This document shows positions 19,318-27,587 of a stretch of 64,000 bases of DNA, in pieces. The stretch covers positions 1,674,001 through 1,738,000 of the forward strand of contig QXCW01000002.1 in NCBI GenBank assembly GCA_003550275.1, in the 5' to 3' direction. The notes under the pieces were generated by a model. It saw only the letters and a program-made list of their open reading frames with translations, was not told the DNA's origin and did not search any database. Made by a program: the position numbers and the translations under genes. The stretch is from Flavobacteriaceae bacterium MAR_2010_72. GTDB lineage: Bacteria > Bacteroidota > Bacteroidia > Flavobacteriales > Flavobacteriaceae. The first letter of the stretch is position 1; each line of letters begins with the position of its first letter.

Positions 19318-20763
19318 ATGAAAAAACTAGCATTACACTGGAAAATTATCATTGGAATGGTACTCGGTATCATTTGGGCTTTACTTTCTAGCTTTATGGG
19401 ATGGAGCTCATTTACCATCAACTGGATAGACCCGTTCGGCACCATTTTCATTAACCTTTTAAAACTTATTGCCGTACCATTGGTATTGTTCTCCATAATT
19501 AGTGGCGTAGCTAATATTGGTGACCCCAAAAGTTTGGGGAGAATGGGAGGTAAAACCTTAATGATTTACCTACTTACAACGGTTATGGCAATCTCATTAG
19601 GACTGCTTTTGGTGAATACCGTTAAACCAGGAAAACTTATTGACGAGCAAAGCCGTATTGATAATCGTATCAACTACGAAATTTGGGCCTCCAATCAAGG
19701 CTATGAAATAAAAGATGGTGTCAATTACCTTAAAGATCCTGCTTATATGAAACGTGCACAGGAAATTACAGAATTGACCAAAAATGACCTAAAGGAGGTT
19801 TCCGTCGCTGATAAACTCGAAAAGGCTAACAAACAAAAAGAAACTACGCCATTACAGCCTTTAATCGATATTGTTCCAGATAATTTCTTTTACTCTTTGT
19901 CAAATAATGGCTTGATGCTTCAGATCATATTTTTTGCAATATTTTTTGGGGTGTGTTTGCTCTTTATCCCAAATAACAAATCACAACCAGTAGTAACTCT
20001 AGTAGATAGCATCAACGAAGTATTTCTTAAAATGGTTGATTTGGTGATGCAAGCTGCACCATTTTTTGTCTTTGCGCTTTTAGCTGGTGTTGTAAGTAAA
20101 ATGGCTGGTAATGATATTGGTAAAGTAGTCGAAATATTTAAAGGATTGAGCTGGTACTCCTTAACGGTTTTAGCAGGATTACTCTTAATGATATTTTTAG
20201 CATACCCAGCGATCTTAAAAACCTTTGTAAAGAAAATTCCATATGTAGGCTTTTTTAAAGCTATGAGTCCTGCACAAACCTTGGCATTTTCAACATCAAG
20301 TAGTGCCGCAACTTTACCTGTAACTATGGAATGTGTTGAACACAATCTAGGTGTCGATAAAAAGATTAGCAGTTTTGTATTACCAATAGGTGCTACGGTT
20401 AATATGGATGGTACAAGTTTATATCAAGCCATAGCAGTTGTTTTTTTAGCACAATTGCACATGATAGATTTAACGATAGGGCAACAGTTGACAGTAGTTT
20501 TAACCACAACGCTAGCATCTATAGGTTCTGCGGCAGTTCCAAGTGCCGGATTGGTCATGTTAATAATTGTATTGGATTCGGTGGGATTAAACCCTGCTTG
20601 GATTGCAATCATATTTCCGGTTGATCGTATTTTAGATATGTTTAGAACGGTAGTAAATGTAACTGGTGACGCAACAGTATGTACGATCATAGCCGATGGC
20701 GAAAACATGCTTGATTATCAGGAATCAAAAAGTCCTACAGAAACGTTTGAATTGGATTCATAA
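19318..20763 (+). CDS. Dicarboxylate/amino acid:cation symporter (DAACS family)
   Basis: The 481-residue protein is an inner-membrane Na+ or H+ coupled carrier of the DctA/GltP type for C4-dicarboxylates or glutamate/aspartate. The signatures are AFSTSSSAATLPVT, the serine-rich hairpin 1 region, and the ion/substrate motif GATVNMDGTSLYQ, followed by SIGSAAVPSAGLVML (hairpin 2) and the late GDATVCTIIA segment. An insert of about 65 polar residues (about 110-185) lies between early helices; it is larger than in E. coli GltP and predicted outside the membrane. The rhodanese gene starts three bases after the stop. Confidence 0.92.
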   Translation: MKKLALHWKIIIGMVLGIIWALLSSFMGWSSFTINWIDPFGTIFINLLKLIAVPLVLFSIISGVANIGDPKSLGRMGGKTLMIYLLTTVMAISLGLLLVNTVKPGKLIDEQSRIDNRINYEIWASNQGYEIKDGVNYLKDPAYMKRAQEITELTKNDLKEVSVADKLEKANKQKETTPLQPLIDIVPDNFFYSLSNNGLMLQIIFFAIFFGVCLLFIPNNKSQPVVTLVDSINEVFLKMVDLVMQAAPFFVFALLAGVVSKMAGNDIGKVVEIFKGLSWYSLTVLAGLLLMIFLAYPAILKTFVKKIPYVGFFKAMSPAQTLAFSTSSSAATLPVTMECVEHNLGVDKKISSFVLPIGATVNMDGTSLYQAIAVVFLAQLHMIDLTIGQQLTVVLTTTLASIGSAAVPSAGLVMLIIVLDSVGLNPAWIAIIFPVDRILDMFRTVVNVTGDATVCTIIADGENMLDYQESKSPTETFELDS

Positions 20764-20766
20764 CTA

Positions 20767-21597
20767 ATGACTATTACAATTAAAAAACCGCTGGTATCGG
20801 TTAAATGGCTGGAGCAACATTTAAATGCTGCTAATTTGGTCATTTTAGATGCATCGATACCTAAAGTTACGGGTGACGATAGTAATGATCAGAACAAAAT
20901 TCAAATACCAAATGCGCGCTCTTTTGATCTAAAAAACAAATTTAGTGATAGCAGCGCGCCTTTTCCAACAACCTTTCCTTCATTAGAACAGTTTCAACGT
21001 GAAGCTCAAAAACTTGGGATTAATAAGGATAGCGCCATTGTTATTTATGATGATAAGGGCATCTATTCTAGCCCAAGAGCTTGGTGGTTATTTAGAGCAT
21101 TTGGCCATAGTAATGTAGCTGTTCTTGATGGTGGTCTACCTGCTTGGAATGCTGCTCAATATAAAGTTGAACTTAAACAGGAAATTCCTACTAAAACAGG
21201 AGATTTCATAGGAAAGTTACAACCCCATTTGATGAAATTCTTCGACGATGTTAAAAAGGAATCGGTTGATGCTAAACACCTTATAATTGATGCCCGATCC
21301 AGAGGTCGTTTTATTGGTGTAGAGGCAGAACCGAGAAAAGGATTACGTAGTGGAACGATTCCAAATTCAAAAAATCTTCCCTTTGAGGATTTGTTAAATG
21401 ACGGAAAGTTTAAAACAGAAAAAGAGTTACTCCATAGTTTCAAAACTGTAGCAAATACTACAGATAACATTACTTTTTCATGCGGCTCTGGAATAACAGC
21501 TTGTGTTTTAGCTTTGGGTGCCGAACTTGCTGGGTATAAAAATCTGTCTGTATATGACGGCTCATGGACCGAATGGGGAACTTTAGTGGAGGAATAA
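20767..21597 (+). CDS. Sulfurtransferase with two rhodanese domains (thiosulfate/3-mercaptopyruvate type)
   Basis: The 276-residue product has an inactive N-terminal and an active C-terminal rhodanese domain. The active-site loop is CGSGIT with the catalytic Cys239, and this CGSG(I/V)T form is the 3-mercaptopyruvate sulfurtransferase-like type (SseA) rather than the CRKGVT form of thiosulfate sulfurtransferases. The N-terminal domain keeps the segments LDASIP and VIYDDKGIYSSPRAWWLF. It transfers sulfur to cyanide or thiols in the cytosol. Its neighbours on both sides are within three bases, so it is probably in one operon with the symporter and the next short gene. Confidence 0.92.
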   Translation: MTITIKKPLVSVKWLEQHLNAANLVILDASIPKVTGDDSNDQNKIQIPNARSFDLKNKFSDSSAPFPTTFPSLEQFQREAQKLGINKDSAIVIYDDKGIYSSPRAWWLFRAFGHSNVAVLDGGLPAWNAAQYKVELKQEIPTKTGDFIGKLQPHLMKFFDDVKKESVDAKHLIIDARSRGRFIGVEAEPRKGLRSGTIPNSKNLPFEDLLNDGKFKTEKELLHSFKTVANTTDNITFSCGSGITACVLALGAELAGYKNLSVYDGSWTEWGTLVEE

Positions 21598-21599
21598 TC

Positions 21600-21932
21600 A
21601 TGGCACAAGTTAATTGGACAAAAGATGAATTAGTAGCGTACGTTCTGTTGTTTGCAGCGCATTCAAATCTTACGGAATCTAACAACGAAAAGAATGTCAT
21701 TATTTCTAAAGTTGATATGAAGACCTTTCAAAAAATCCATGGAGAATTTGAACAGGACAATGACTATCAAAGTATCCAAAAAATCATTAAAGCTCTTGAT
21801 GCCTATAACTATTCAAAGGATGATTTAAGTATGCTTTTCGCTGACATCAAAATATTGTTCTTTTCAGATGGAGAGTTCGACAGCCTAGAGCAAAACATGT
21901 ATAGAAGTTTAGAAAGATTACTAAAATCCTAA
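21600..21932 (+). CDS. Small helical protein, perhaps TerB-like fold
   Basis: From the ATG at 21600 the product has 110 residues (MAQVNWTKDELVAYVLLFAA). An in-frame ATG at 21564 lies inside the rhodanese gene and is not favoured. The sequence looks all-helical with no signal or membrane segment. Helix-rich length, an acidic pattern (SDGEFDSLEQNMYRSLERL) and the idea of a short stand-alone domain recall TerB-like proteins, but no TerB metal motif is clear. The gene begins two bases after the rhodanese stop, so it is co-transcribed. Function unknown. Confidence 0.75.
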   Translation: MAQVNWTKDELVAYVLLFAAHSNLTESNNEKNVIISKVDMKTFQKIHGEFEQDNDYQSIQKIIKALDAYNYSKDDLSMLFADIKILFFSDGEFDSLEQNMYRSLERLLKS

Positions 21933-22145
21933 AAACCACTTTACTACATCATTTTAGCTTCTTATTAAAAAAGCAAACACAACTAACTATTTGTCAGCAA
22001 GTTAATCAATGTATTACATAGAAGTTTTTGACAATTCGTTTTAATTCATCAATTATTTATGACGATACATCGATAAATTTAAATAGCGCTGAAGGGTTTA
22101 TCTATCTTTAACCAATAAAATAATTTGCTATTAATTATATACCAA

Positions 22146-22171
22146 CACTTATAGTCATAAGTGATTTTTTT
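22146..22171 (+). terminator. Intrinsic terminator
   Basis: The arms CACTTAT and ATAAGTG with a four-base loop are followed by A and seven T. It lies about 210 bases after the short gene at 21600. The rest of the region 21933-22145 shows no gene that I can support. Confidence 0.6.
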
Positions 22172-22207
22172 AGAGTTAAATTAGTTTTTAATTAGTTGTT
22201 AATTGAT

Positions 22208-22230
22208 AAAGCCCTTTTTTAAGGGCTTTT
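22208..22230. terminator. Terminator hairpin overlapping the end of the DCC gene
   Basis: The arms AAAGCCCTT (22208-22216) and AAGGGCTTT (22221-22229) form a strong hairpin. Its right arm contains the last codons and stop codon of the minus-strand gene that ends at 22219, and the minus-strand transcript runs into T-rich sequence after it. Confidence 0.65.
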
Positions 22231-22647
22231 CTCATTTAAAAATTTTGATTTTAACGCTTGGGTAGGTACCATACAGTCATCTCGTTTGCCATACCATTTA
22301 TATCTGTTTTTGGCAATATAATCATACACCCAATTTCTGATGAAGGGTGGAACAATTAAGAAACACACCAATAAATTCCTTGGAAACCCCAGTTTTGCTG
22401 CTATTTTTAATGCCGCGGTTGATTTATAGGAAACTCCATTTTCATCAGAATAGAGTAAAATAGAATCTATATTTCCGGTGTCGACATTAAATTCCTTGAT
22501 GATGTTATGGCCAGTGTCACTTTGCAGCGCGGCAAACAAAAACACATCGTTCTTATCGTGTTTGATTATGTACTGCACAGAAGCGTTGCAAAGATTGCAT
22601 ACGCCATCGAAAAGTATAAGTTGTTTATGTTTTGGAAGGGTTATCAT
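22219..22647 (-). CDS. DCC-family thiol-disulfide oxidoreductase-like protein (DUF393)
   Basis: The 142-residue product carries the DCC family signature FDGVCNLCN with Cys17 and Cys20 in a CxxC arrangement, followed by IIKHDKND and LQSDTG. The family is named after the conserved DxxCxxC motif and is predicted to have a thioredoxin-like fold. Its substrate is unknown. The ATG overlaps the stop codon of the mutS2-like gene (ATGA), a sign of translational coupling. The C-terminus (YKWYGKRDDCMVPT) is typical of the family. Confidence 0.88.
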   Translation of the reverse strand: MITLPKHKQLILFDGVCNLCNASVQYIIKHDKNDVFLFAALQSDTGHNIIKEFNVDTGNIDSILLYSDENGVSYKSTAALKIAAKLGFPRNLLVCFLIVPPFIRNWVYDYIAKNRYKWYGKRDDCMVPTQALKSKFLNEKSP

Positions 22648-24809
22648 TTTTTTGCTTCAACCAATTCTAATTGATCAACACTTACATTAGTCGTAAACAT
22701 GCCATAATTAACAACGGCCTTATTTTTTTCAATTTTATCGATATTGCCTACAGCGCGACCATCTTCCAATCGAACGCGATCTCCAACTTTTAAAATGGGT
22801 TTGGGATTTATAGGCTCTATTGCTTTAATTTTAGCGTCTTTTTTCTTTTTTCGAATAACTTCTACTTTTTTATCTGCTTCACGTTTTATTCGATTCTCTT
22901 GGGCTTTAACCTCCTTTTTTTGTTTAGCCGATACTTTTTTTCGTTTTGAGTTTTCTATTTGAACTATTTTAAAGAATTCATTCAGCAATTCACGCTTTTG
23001 TTTGTTTTCAAAATAGGTTTCTGCTAAATCATTAATCTTTTGTCCTAGGTAAATCAAGCGTTGATTACTATCATACAACTCTTGGTAACTTTCAAGTTTC
23101 TTTTGAATTTTAGCATTGATTTCTTCTAGTTTATCAGCTTCCGATTGCTTTTTACGCTCGTTTATTTTTAGGGATTGCTCTGTTTTTTCAAGTTTTGAAC
23201 GTTCTTTTTGAAGTTTGGCAATTGTAGCATCAAATCTCACTTTACCACGCTCTATTTTCTTTTTTGCGCGATTGATTAAACTATAAGGAATTCCATTTTT
23301 TTGAGCGACTTCAAAAGTGAACGAACTACCGGCTTGCCCTAACACCAATCTATAAATCGGCTCGAGGCTTTTTTCATCGAACATCATATTGGCATTTTGC
23401 ATATACGGAAGCTCATTTGCCAATATTTTTAAATTAGAATAATGTGTGGTAATTATGCCATAGGCTTCACGATGGTAAAATTCTTCCAAAAACGTTTCAG
23501 CTAATGCACCGCCAAGTTCTGGGTCGCTCCCGGTACCAAATTCATCTATTAAAAACAACGTGTGTTTATTGCACTTTTTCAGAAAGTAGTTCATTTGTTT
23601 TAACCTATAACTATAGGTGCTTAAATGATTTTCAATAGATTGATTATCACCAATATCACTAATAATACGATCAAACAAACAAAGGGTACTGCGTTCATGA
23701 ACAGGAATCAAAATGCCGCTTTGCAGCATGACTTGAAGCAGGCCGATAGTTTTTAAAGTAATACTTTTTCCACCTGCATTAGGTCCGGAAATCACAATAA
23801 TGCGTTGTTCTGGATGCAAACTGATGGATTGCGGATAGGTTTTTAATTTTTGTTTTTGGTTTGAAGCAAACAGTAGTGGATGATATGCGTCTTTTACTTC
23901 GTAGTGCTTATTTTCATTGATATTGGGTAAAAGCCCGTTGATAGCTTGAGCATATTTAGATTTAGCATAGATGACATCTAACTGTGTTAAAAAGGCTTGA
24001 TACTGTTTAAGCAATTCTAAATATGGTCGAGTAAACTCGGTTAAATATTTAAGAATTTTTGTGACTTCTTCCTGTTCTTCAAACTCCAAATTGTTTAGCT
24101 CCCTAGAGTGCTTAAATGTTGCTTCGGGTTGAATGTAAACAATGCTTCCCGTTTTACTACTTCCTAGGATGTTTCCCTTAACTTTACGACGATACATGGC
24201 TTTTACGGCAAGTACGCGTTTGTTTTCCAAAACTGATTCTCTGATGTCATCCAGATAATCTAATCCTACATAGCTATGCAATGCAGTTGCAAAACTCTGA
24301 TTGATTTTTCCTTTTACTACATTAATAGATTGACGAAGACTCATCAATTCGGGTGAAGCACTATCTTTAACATCTCCAAATCTATCAACGATCAAATTAA
24401 TTTCGTTAATTAATACTGTGGTTACTTCAATATCACTTGTAAACCGCAACAGATTTGGGTAATACTCTTCAAAAGTTTTTAAACTTTTCAAAATATCATT
24501 AACTGTATACGAAATAGAAACTATCTTTTTAAAACTATGAGTTTCTAAACTCGAATTTTCAATTTTTAAAAGTTTCAACTCTTTTGTTATGGGCTCAAAA
24601 CCGTGGTTTGGGATTCTGTTATCATTGTCAAAAGAGGATAAATATTCGTTAGTGAGCTGTAAATAATTAAATAGTTGCTCATTGGTTTTGATTGGTCGGA
24701 TGTTTTGAACTTCAATTTTTCCCAGATCTGTTATGCAAAACTCTGCTATTTGATCCAGAACGTCATAAAACTCTATATCCTGTAATGTTTTCTCGTGAAT
24801 ATTTATCAT
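22644..24809 (-). CDS. mutS2: MutS2-type DNA mismatch-repair-family ATPase lacking the Smr domain
   Basis: The 721-residue protein has the MutS core and clamp domains (residues 1-320) and the ABC ATPase domain, with Walker A GPNAGGKS (Lys348), the signature region near STYSYRLKQM, and Walker B LFLIDEFGTGSDP. A long Lys/Glu-rich coiled coil follows (about 520-660), and then a KOW/SH3-like end (VGDRVRLEDGRAVGNI). The usual C-terminal Smr nuclease domain of MutS2 (about 780 residues) is absent, as in other Bacteroidota members. MutS2 proteins suppress recombination or act on collided ribosomes. The DCC gene is translationally coupled downstream. Confidence 0.88.
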   Translation of the reverse strand: MINIHEKTLQDIEFYDVLDQIAEFCITDLGKIEVQNIRPIKTNEQLFNYLQLTNEYLSSFDNDNRIPNHGFEPITKELKLLKIENSSLETHSFKKIVSISYTVNDILKSLKTFEEYYPNLLRFTSDIEVTTVLINEINLIVDRFGDVKDSASPELMSLRQSINVVKGKINQSFATALHSYVGLDYLDDIRESVLENKRVLAVKAMYRRKVKGNILGSSKTGSIVYIQPEATFKHSRELNNLEFEEQEEVTKILKYLTEFTRPYLELLKQYQAFLTQLDVIYAKSKYAQAINGLLPNINENKHYEVKDAYHPLLFASNQKQKLKTYPQSISLHPEQRIIVISGPNAGGKSITLKTIGLLQVMLQSGILIPVHERSTLCLFDRIISDIGDNQSIENHLSTYSYRLKQMNYFLKKCNKHTLFLIDEFGTGSDPELGGALAETFLEEFYHREAYGIITTHYSNLKILANELPYMQNANMMFDEKSLEPIYRLVLGQAGSSFTFEVAQKNGIPYSLINRAKKKIERGKVRFDATIAKLQKERSKLEKTEQSLKINERKKQSEADKLEEINAKIQKKLESYQELYDSNQRLIYLGQKINDLAETYFENKQKRELLNEFFKIVQIENSKRKKVSAKQKKEVKAQENRIKREADKKVEVIRKKKKDAKIKAIEPINPKPILKVGDRVRLEDGRAVGNIDKIEKNKAVVNYGMFTTNVSVDQLELVEAKK

Positions 24810-24928
24810 TTAGAAATTTCCTAAAACCTGAAACACAAAGGTAAATAATGATTTTTACTTTTATGGTTGGCAATAGATAAATTAGAATGTATTATTTTGC
24901 AATTGAAACATTAGTTTCTAAACATCAA

Positions 24929-25597
24929 ATGGAAGTAAACTTAAACGAAAATTGGAAAACAAAACTGGGGGAAGAGTTTGAAAAACCCTACTTTATAGAA
25001 TTAGTAAAGTTTGTAAAAGGCGAATATGGAAAGCATAAGTGTTACCCTAAAGGAAAGCAAATTTTTGCAGCATTTGATTGGTGTACATTTGACGATTTAA
25101 AAGTTGTGATTATTGGCCAAGATCCTTATCATGGAGAAGGTCAGGCTAATGGGTTGTGCTTTTCGGTGAATGATGGTGTTTCGCATCCTCCTTCATTGAT
25201 CAATATTTTCAAGGAAATCGAAAATGATTTAGGTTTGCTATATCCAAAATTGGGTAATCTAGAGCGATGGGCCAAACAAGGGGTTTTATTACTAAATGCA
25301 ACCTTAACCGTAAGAGCTAATTTGGCGGGAAGTCATCAAAATAAAGGTTGGGAACGTTTTACAGATCACACGATAAAAACAATAAGTGATCAAAAAAACA
25401 ATGTTATATTCTTATTGTGGGGCGGCTATGCTAAACAAAAAGCAAAGTTAATCAATAGCCAAAAACATCATGTGCTCACTTCAGGGCATCCGTCACCATT
25501 AAGCGCTAATAGAGGCTATTGGTTCAGAAATAAACACTTTAGCAAAACTAACTTCCTGTTGCAGCAAGCTGGGTTGGAGGTAATTGATTGGTCATAG
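24929..25597 (+). CDS. ung: Uracil-DNA glycosylase
   Basis: The 222-residue product removes uracil from DNA in the first step of base-excision repair. The water-activating loop GQDPYHG holds catalytic Asp65, and the Leu-intercalation loop HPSPLS begins with His187. The family length is about 220-230. I chose the ATG at 24929 (MEVNLNENWKTKLGEEF), which matches the usual N-terminus; an ATG at 24887 would add 14 residues. It diverges from mutS2 with about 120 bases between. Its 3' end overlaps a small convergent frame at 25548-25733. Confidence 0.95.
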   Translation: MEVNLNENWKTKLGEEFEKPYFIELVKFVKGEYGKHKCYPKGKQIFAAFDWCTFDDLKVVIIGQDPYHGEGQANGLCFSVNDGVSHPPSLINIFKEIENDLGLLYPKLGNLERWAKQGVLLLNATLTVRANLAGSHQNKGWERFTDHTIKTISDQKNNVIFLLWGGYAKQKAKLINSQKHHVLTSGHPSPLSANRGYWFRNKHFSKTNFLLQQAGLEVIDWS

Positions 25598-25733
25598 CGA
25601 TGCCTACATTTTTCTTAATAACATGTGGGCGTTGTACAACTTTCTTTTTAGAGGTTTTATTACAGCTCGTGAACAGCAAAATAAAGTTAAGTGCAATTAA
25701 AGCGGTAAGAGTCAGGGTAATGGTCAAAATCAT
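25548..25733 (-). CDS. Possible small membrane or lipoprotein-like protein
   Basis: The 61-residue frame begins MILTITLTLTALIALNFILL, a single hydrophobic helix followed by FTSCNKTSKKKVV, and ends LAATGS. The helix plus basic turn and the Cys are consistent with a small lipoprotein or anchored protein; I have an impression of similar flavobacterial proteins ending in a comparable TGS tail, which I could not verify. It overlaps the 3' end of ung by 50 bases on the other strand, which lowers confidence. Confidence 0.4.
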   Translation of the reverse strand: MILTITLTLTALIALNFILLFTSCNKTSKKKVVQRPHVIKKNVGIAMTNQLPPTQLAATGS

Positions 25734-25863
25734 AAAACTATGTTTATGCCAACAGTTTTGGCGATTGGGTTAAGCCAAAAATAATAATTTTATTTAAAAT
25801 TCCTTAAAAAAATCTTAAAAATATTCATTTCATCGATAAAATAGTACAGTTAAACACAGTGGG

Positions 25864-26718
25864 TTACAGATTTTGAATTAAGCCATTATAGTTCATTTTT
25901 TGCGAAATAATGTCTAGGTCAAGGAGTTTTTGTTGAACGTTTTCCAAGGTTTTTGGGTTCATGTTAGATTGTGACCATTCAGTAATTGAGAGCCATTCTT
26001 GTACATCCTCAAGTTTTTGATTGTACCTATTTGAAATCGTCTTATCAATATTTGGAATGTCTTTAAATTCTGAAGTTGAATTGTTGATAATATTTAAAAT
26101 TGTTCTAACATCTTCGGTATGTTCTGTCAAGAAATCGTTTCTTACAGCAATGACAAAACACGGCCAAGGGGTAGGGCAGTTGCCTATTCTTCTAAAAGTT
26201 CCTGAATCGACCAAAGGTTTAGTGGTAAATTTTTCCCACATAAAATAATCGGCATTGGCATTTGTAAGGCCTTTAACAGCACCATCGAGATTATTAATAA
26301 CTTCAAACTTTAAGTCTTGGTCTAAATTCCAGTCATGATTTTGTGCATTAATATAGGCCATGAGATGAGATCCTGAACCATAACGACTTATGGCGGCTCT
26401 TGTGCCTCTTAACTCCTTAATAGTTTTGTATTTTGAATCCTTTGCTACATGGATTCCCCATATTAATGGAGACTTTACAAAAGTTTGTACTATGGAACTT
26501 GGGTTTCCATCGATAATGTCCTTTACAATACCTTCAGTAAGAATTACAGCCATATCTATACTTTGATCTCTCAAAGCCTGACACATATCGCCAGTACCTC
26601 CATGATAATCCTGCCATCTCAAATTAATTCCTTCCCTTTTATAGGCACCATCCTTTAAAGTAAGATACCAAGCTAAATTAAAATGTTCTGGAACGCCTCC
26701 AATATTCACTATTTTCAT
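25864..26718 (-). CDS. Substrate-binding-like protein, NMT1/THI5 type, without signal peptide
   Basis: The 284-residue product has the type 2 periplasmic-binding fold typical of SsuA/ThiY/NMT1 proteins: GAYKREGINLRWQDYHGGTGDM near the start, a QSIDMAVILTEG segment, and the domain-linking strand KTIKELRGTRAAISRYGSGS. It has no signal peptide or lipobox, so it should be cytosolic, and no ABC permease or ATPase gene is near. It is the last gene of a five-gene operon and its ATG overlaps the stop of the nucleoside phosphorylase gene by one base. It may act as an enzyme or a sensor rather than a transport component; the ligand is unknown. Confidence 0.8.
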   Translation of the reverse strand: MKIVNIGGVPEHFNLAWYLTLKDGAYKREGINLRWQDYHGGTGDMCQALRDQSIDMAVILTEGIVKDIIDGNPSSIVQTFVKSPLIWGIHVAKDSKYKTIKELRGTRAAISRYGSGSHLMAYINAQNHDWNLDQDLKFEVINNLDGAVKGLTNANADYFMWEKFTTKPLVDSGTFRRIGNCPTPWPCFVIAVRNDFLTEHTEDVRTILNIINNSTSEFKDIPNIDKTISNRYNQKLEDVQEWLSITEWSQSNMNPKTLENVQQKLLDLDIISQKMNYNGLIQNL

Positions 26719-27587
26719 TATTCTACTATCTTGTCCAATGTATATTTTATAAGTTCACTTACAACCTTTTGCGGATATGAACTAAATTCACCCGTTGCCC
26801 TGTTCGCAATTATAGCATTCATTGATATGGCTTTGTGTCCTAAAAGTTGAGATAGCCCATAAATACCAGCAGTTTCCATTTCGAGATTGGTAATTTTAGA
26901 GCCCTTAAAATCAAAACTTGCCAGCTTATCATTAAGTTGATTATCTTGGACTGAAAGCCGTAAAACCCGACCTTGAGGACCGTAAAACCCGACATTAGTC
27001 GCTGTAAATCCCTTTAAGGTTTGGGATGAATCAAATTTTTCTTTAAGCTCTGAATTACAAGAAACCACATAAGGGATAGACTTGAATTCAGCCCAATTGG
27101 TGTGTTTTATTAGAGCTTTTGAAATATCTTTCAGCTGAATAGATTCACTATCATAAAAATGTAATAAGCTATCAAAACCGACTGCCAATTCACTAATTAA
27201 AAACGAATCCACAGGAACATCACTTTGAATGGATCCCGAAGTACCAATTCTAATAATATTTAAGCAAGTAAGGCTACTTTTTAGTTCGCGTTTTTTAAAA
27301 TCAATATTGACCAAAGCATCCAATTCATTAAGTACGATATCGATATTATCAGTGCCAATTCCAGTTGAGATCACTGTAATACGATGGCCTTTATAAGTCC
27401 CTGTCTGTGTATGGAATTCACGTTTTTGGATTTTAAATTCTATCTCGTCAAAATGCTGGGTTACGTGGTCAATCCTATCTTGGTCCCCAACGGTAATTAC
27501 GGTATTCGCAATGTGATCTGGACGTAAATTAAGGTGATAGATACTTCCGTCTGGATTTAATATTAACTCTGAAGATTTAATGGGCAT
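26718..27587 (-). CDS. Nucleoside phosphorylase (PNP/UDP family)
   Basis: The 289-residue product belongs to the PNP_UDP_1 family, which splits nucleosides to free base and ribose 1-phosphate or a related reaction. Visible marks are VITVGDQDRIDHV near the N-terminus, VISTGIGTDNIDIVLNEL (phosphate region), IRIGTSGSIQ, and the ribose/base motif ITNLEMETAGIYGLSQ with the conserved Glu-Met-Glu. It resembles uridine phosphorylases most. It overlaps the upstream DUF1835 gene by 11 bases and the downstream gene by one base, which implies tight co-expression. Purine or futalosine use cannot be excluded from motifs alone. Confidence 0.85.
   Translation of the reverse strand: MPIKSSELILNPDGSIYHLNLRPDHIANTVITVGDQDRIDHVTQHFDEIEFKIQKREFHTQTGTYKGHRITVISTGIGTDNIDIVLNELDALVNIDFKKRELKSSLTCLNIIRIGTSGSIQSDVPVDSFLISELAVGFDSLLHFYDSESIQLKDISKALIKHTNWAEFKSIPYVVSCNSELKEKFDSSQTLKGFTATNVGFYGPQGRVLRLSVQDNQLNDKLASFDFKGSKITNLEMETAGIYGLSQLLGHKAISMNAIIANRATGEFSSYPQKVVSELIKYTLDKIVE

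Noticed and set aside
20424-20708. 94-residue minus-strand frame opposite the symporter
   Set aside because: It is a shadow of the symporter gene, whose motifs are continuous through this stretch.
26718-27587. Possible futalosine (MqnB/MqnA) menaquinone pair with the adjacent SBP-like protein
   Set aside because: The SBP-like protein looks like the NMT1/THI5 type and not like MqnA or MqnD, and no other futalosine-pathway gene is near. The phosphorylase motifs suit uridine phosphorylase better.
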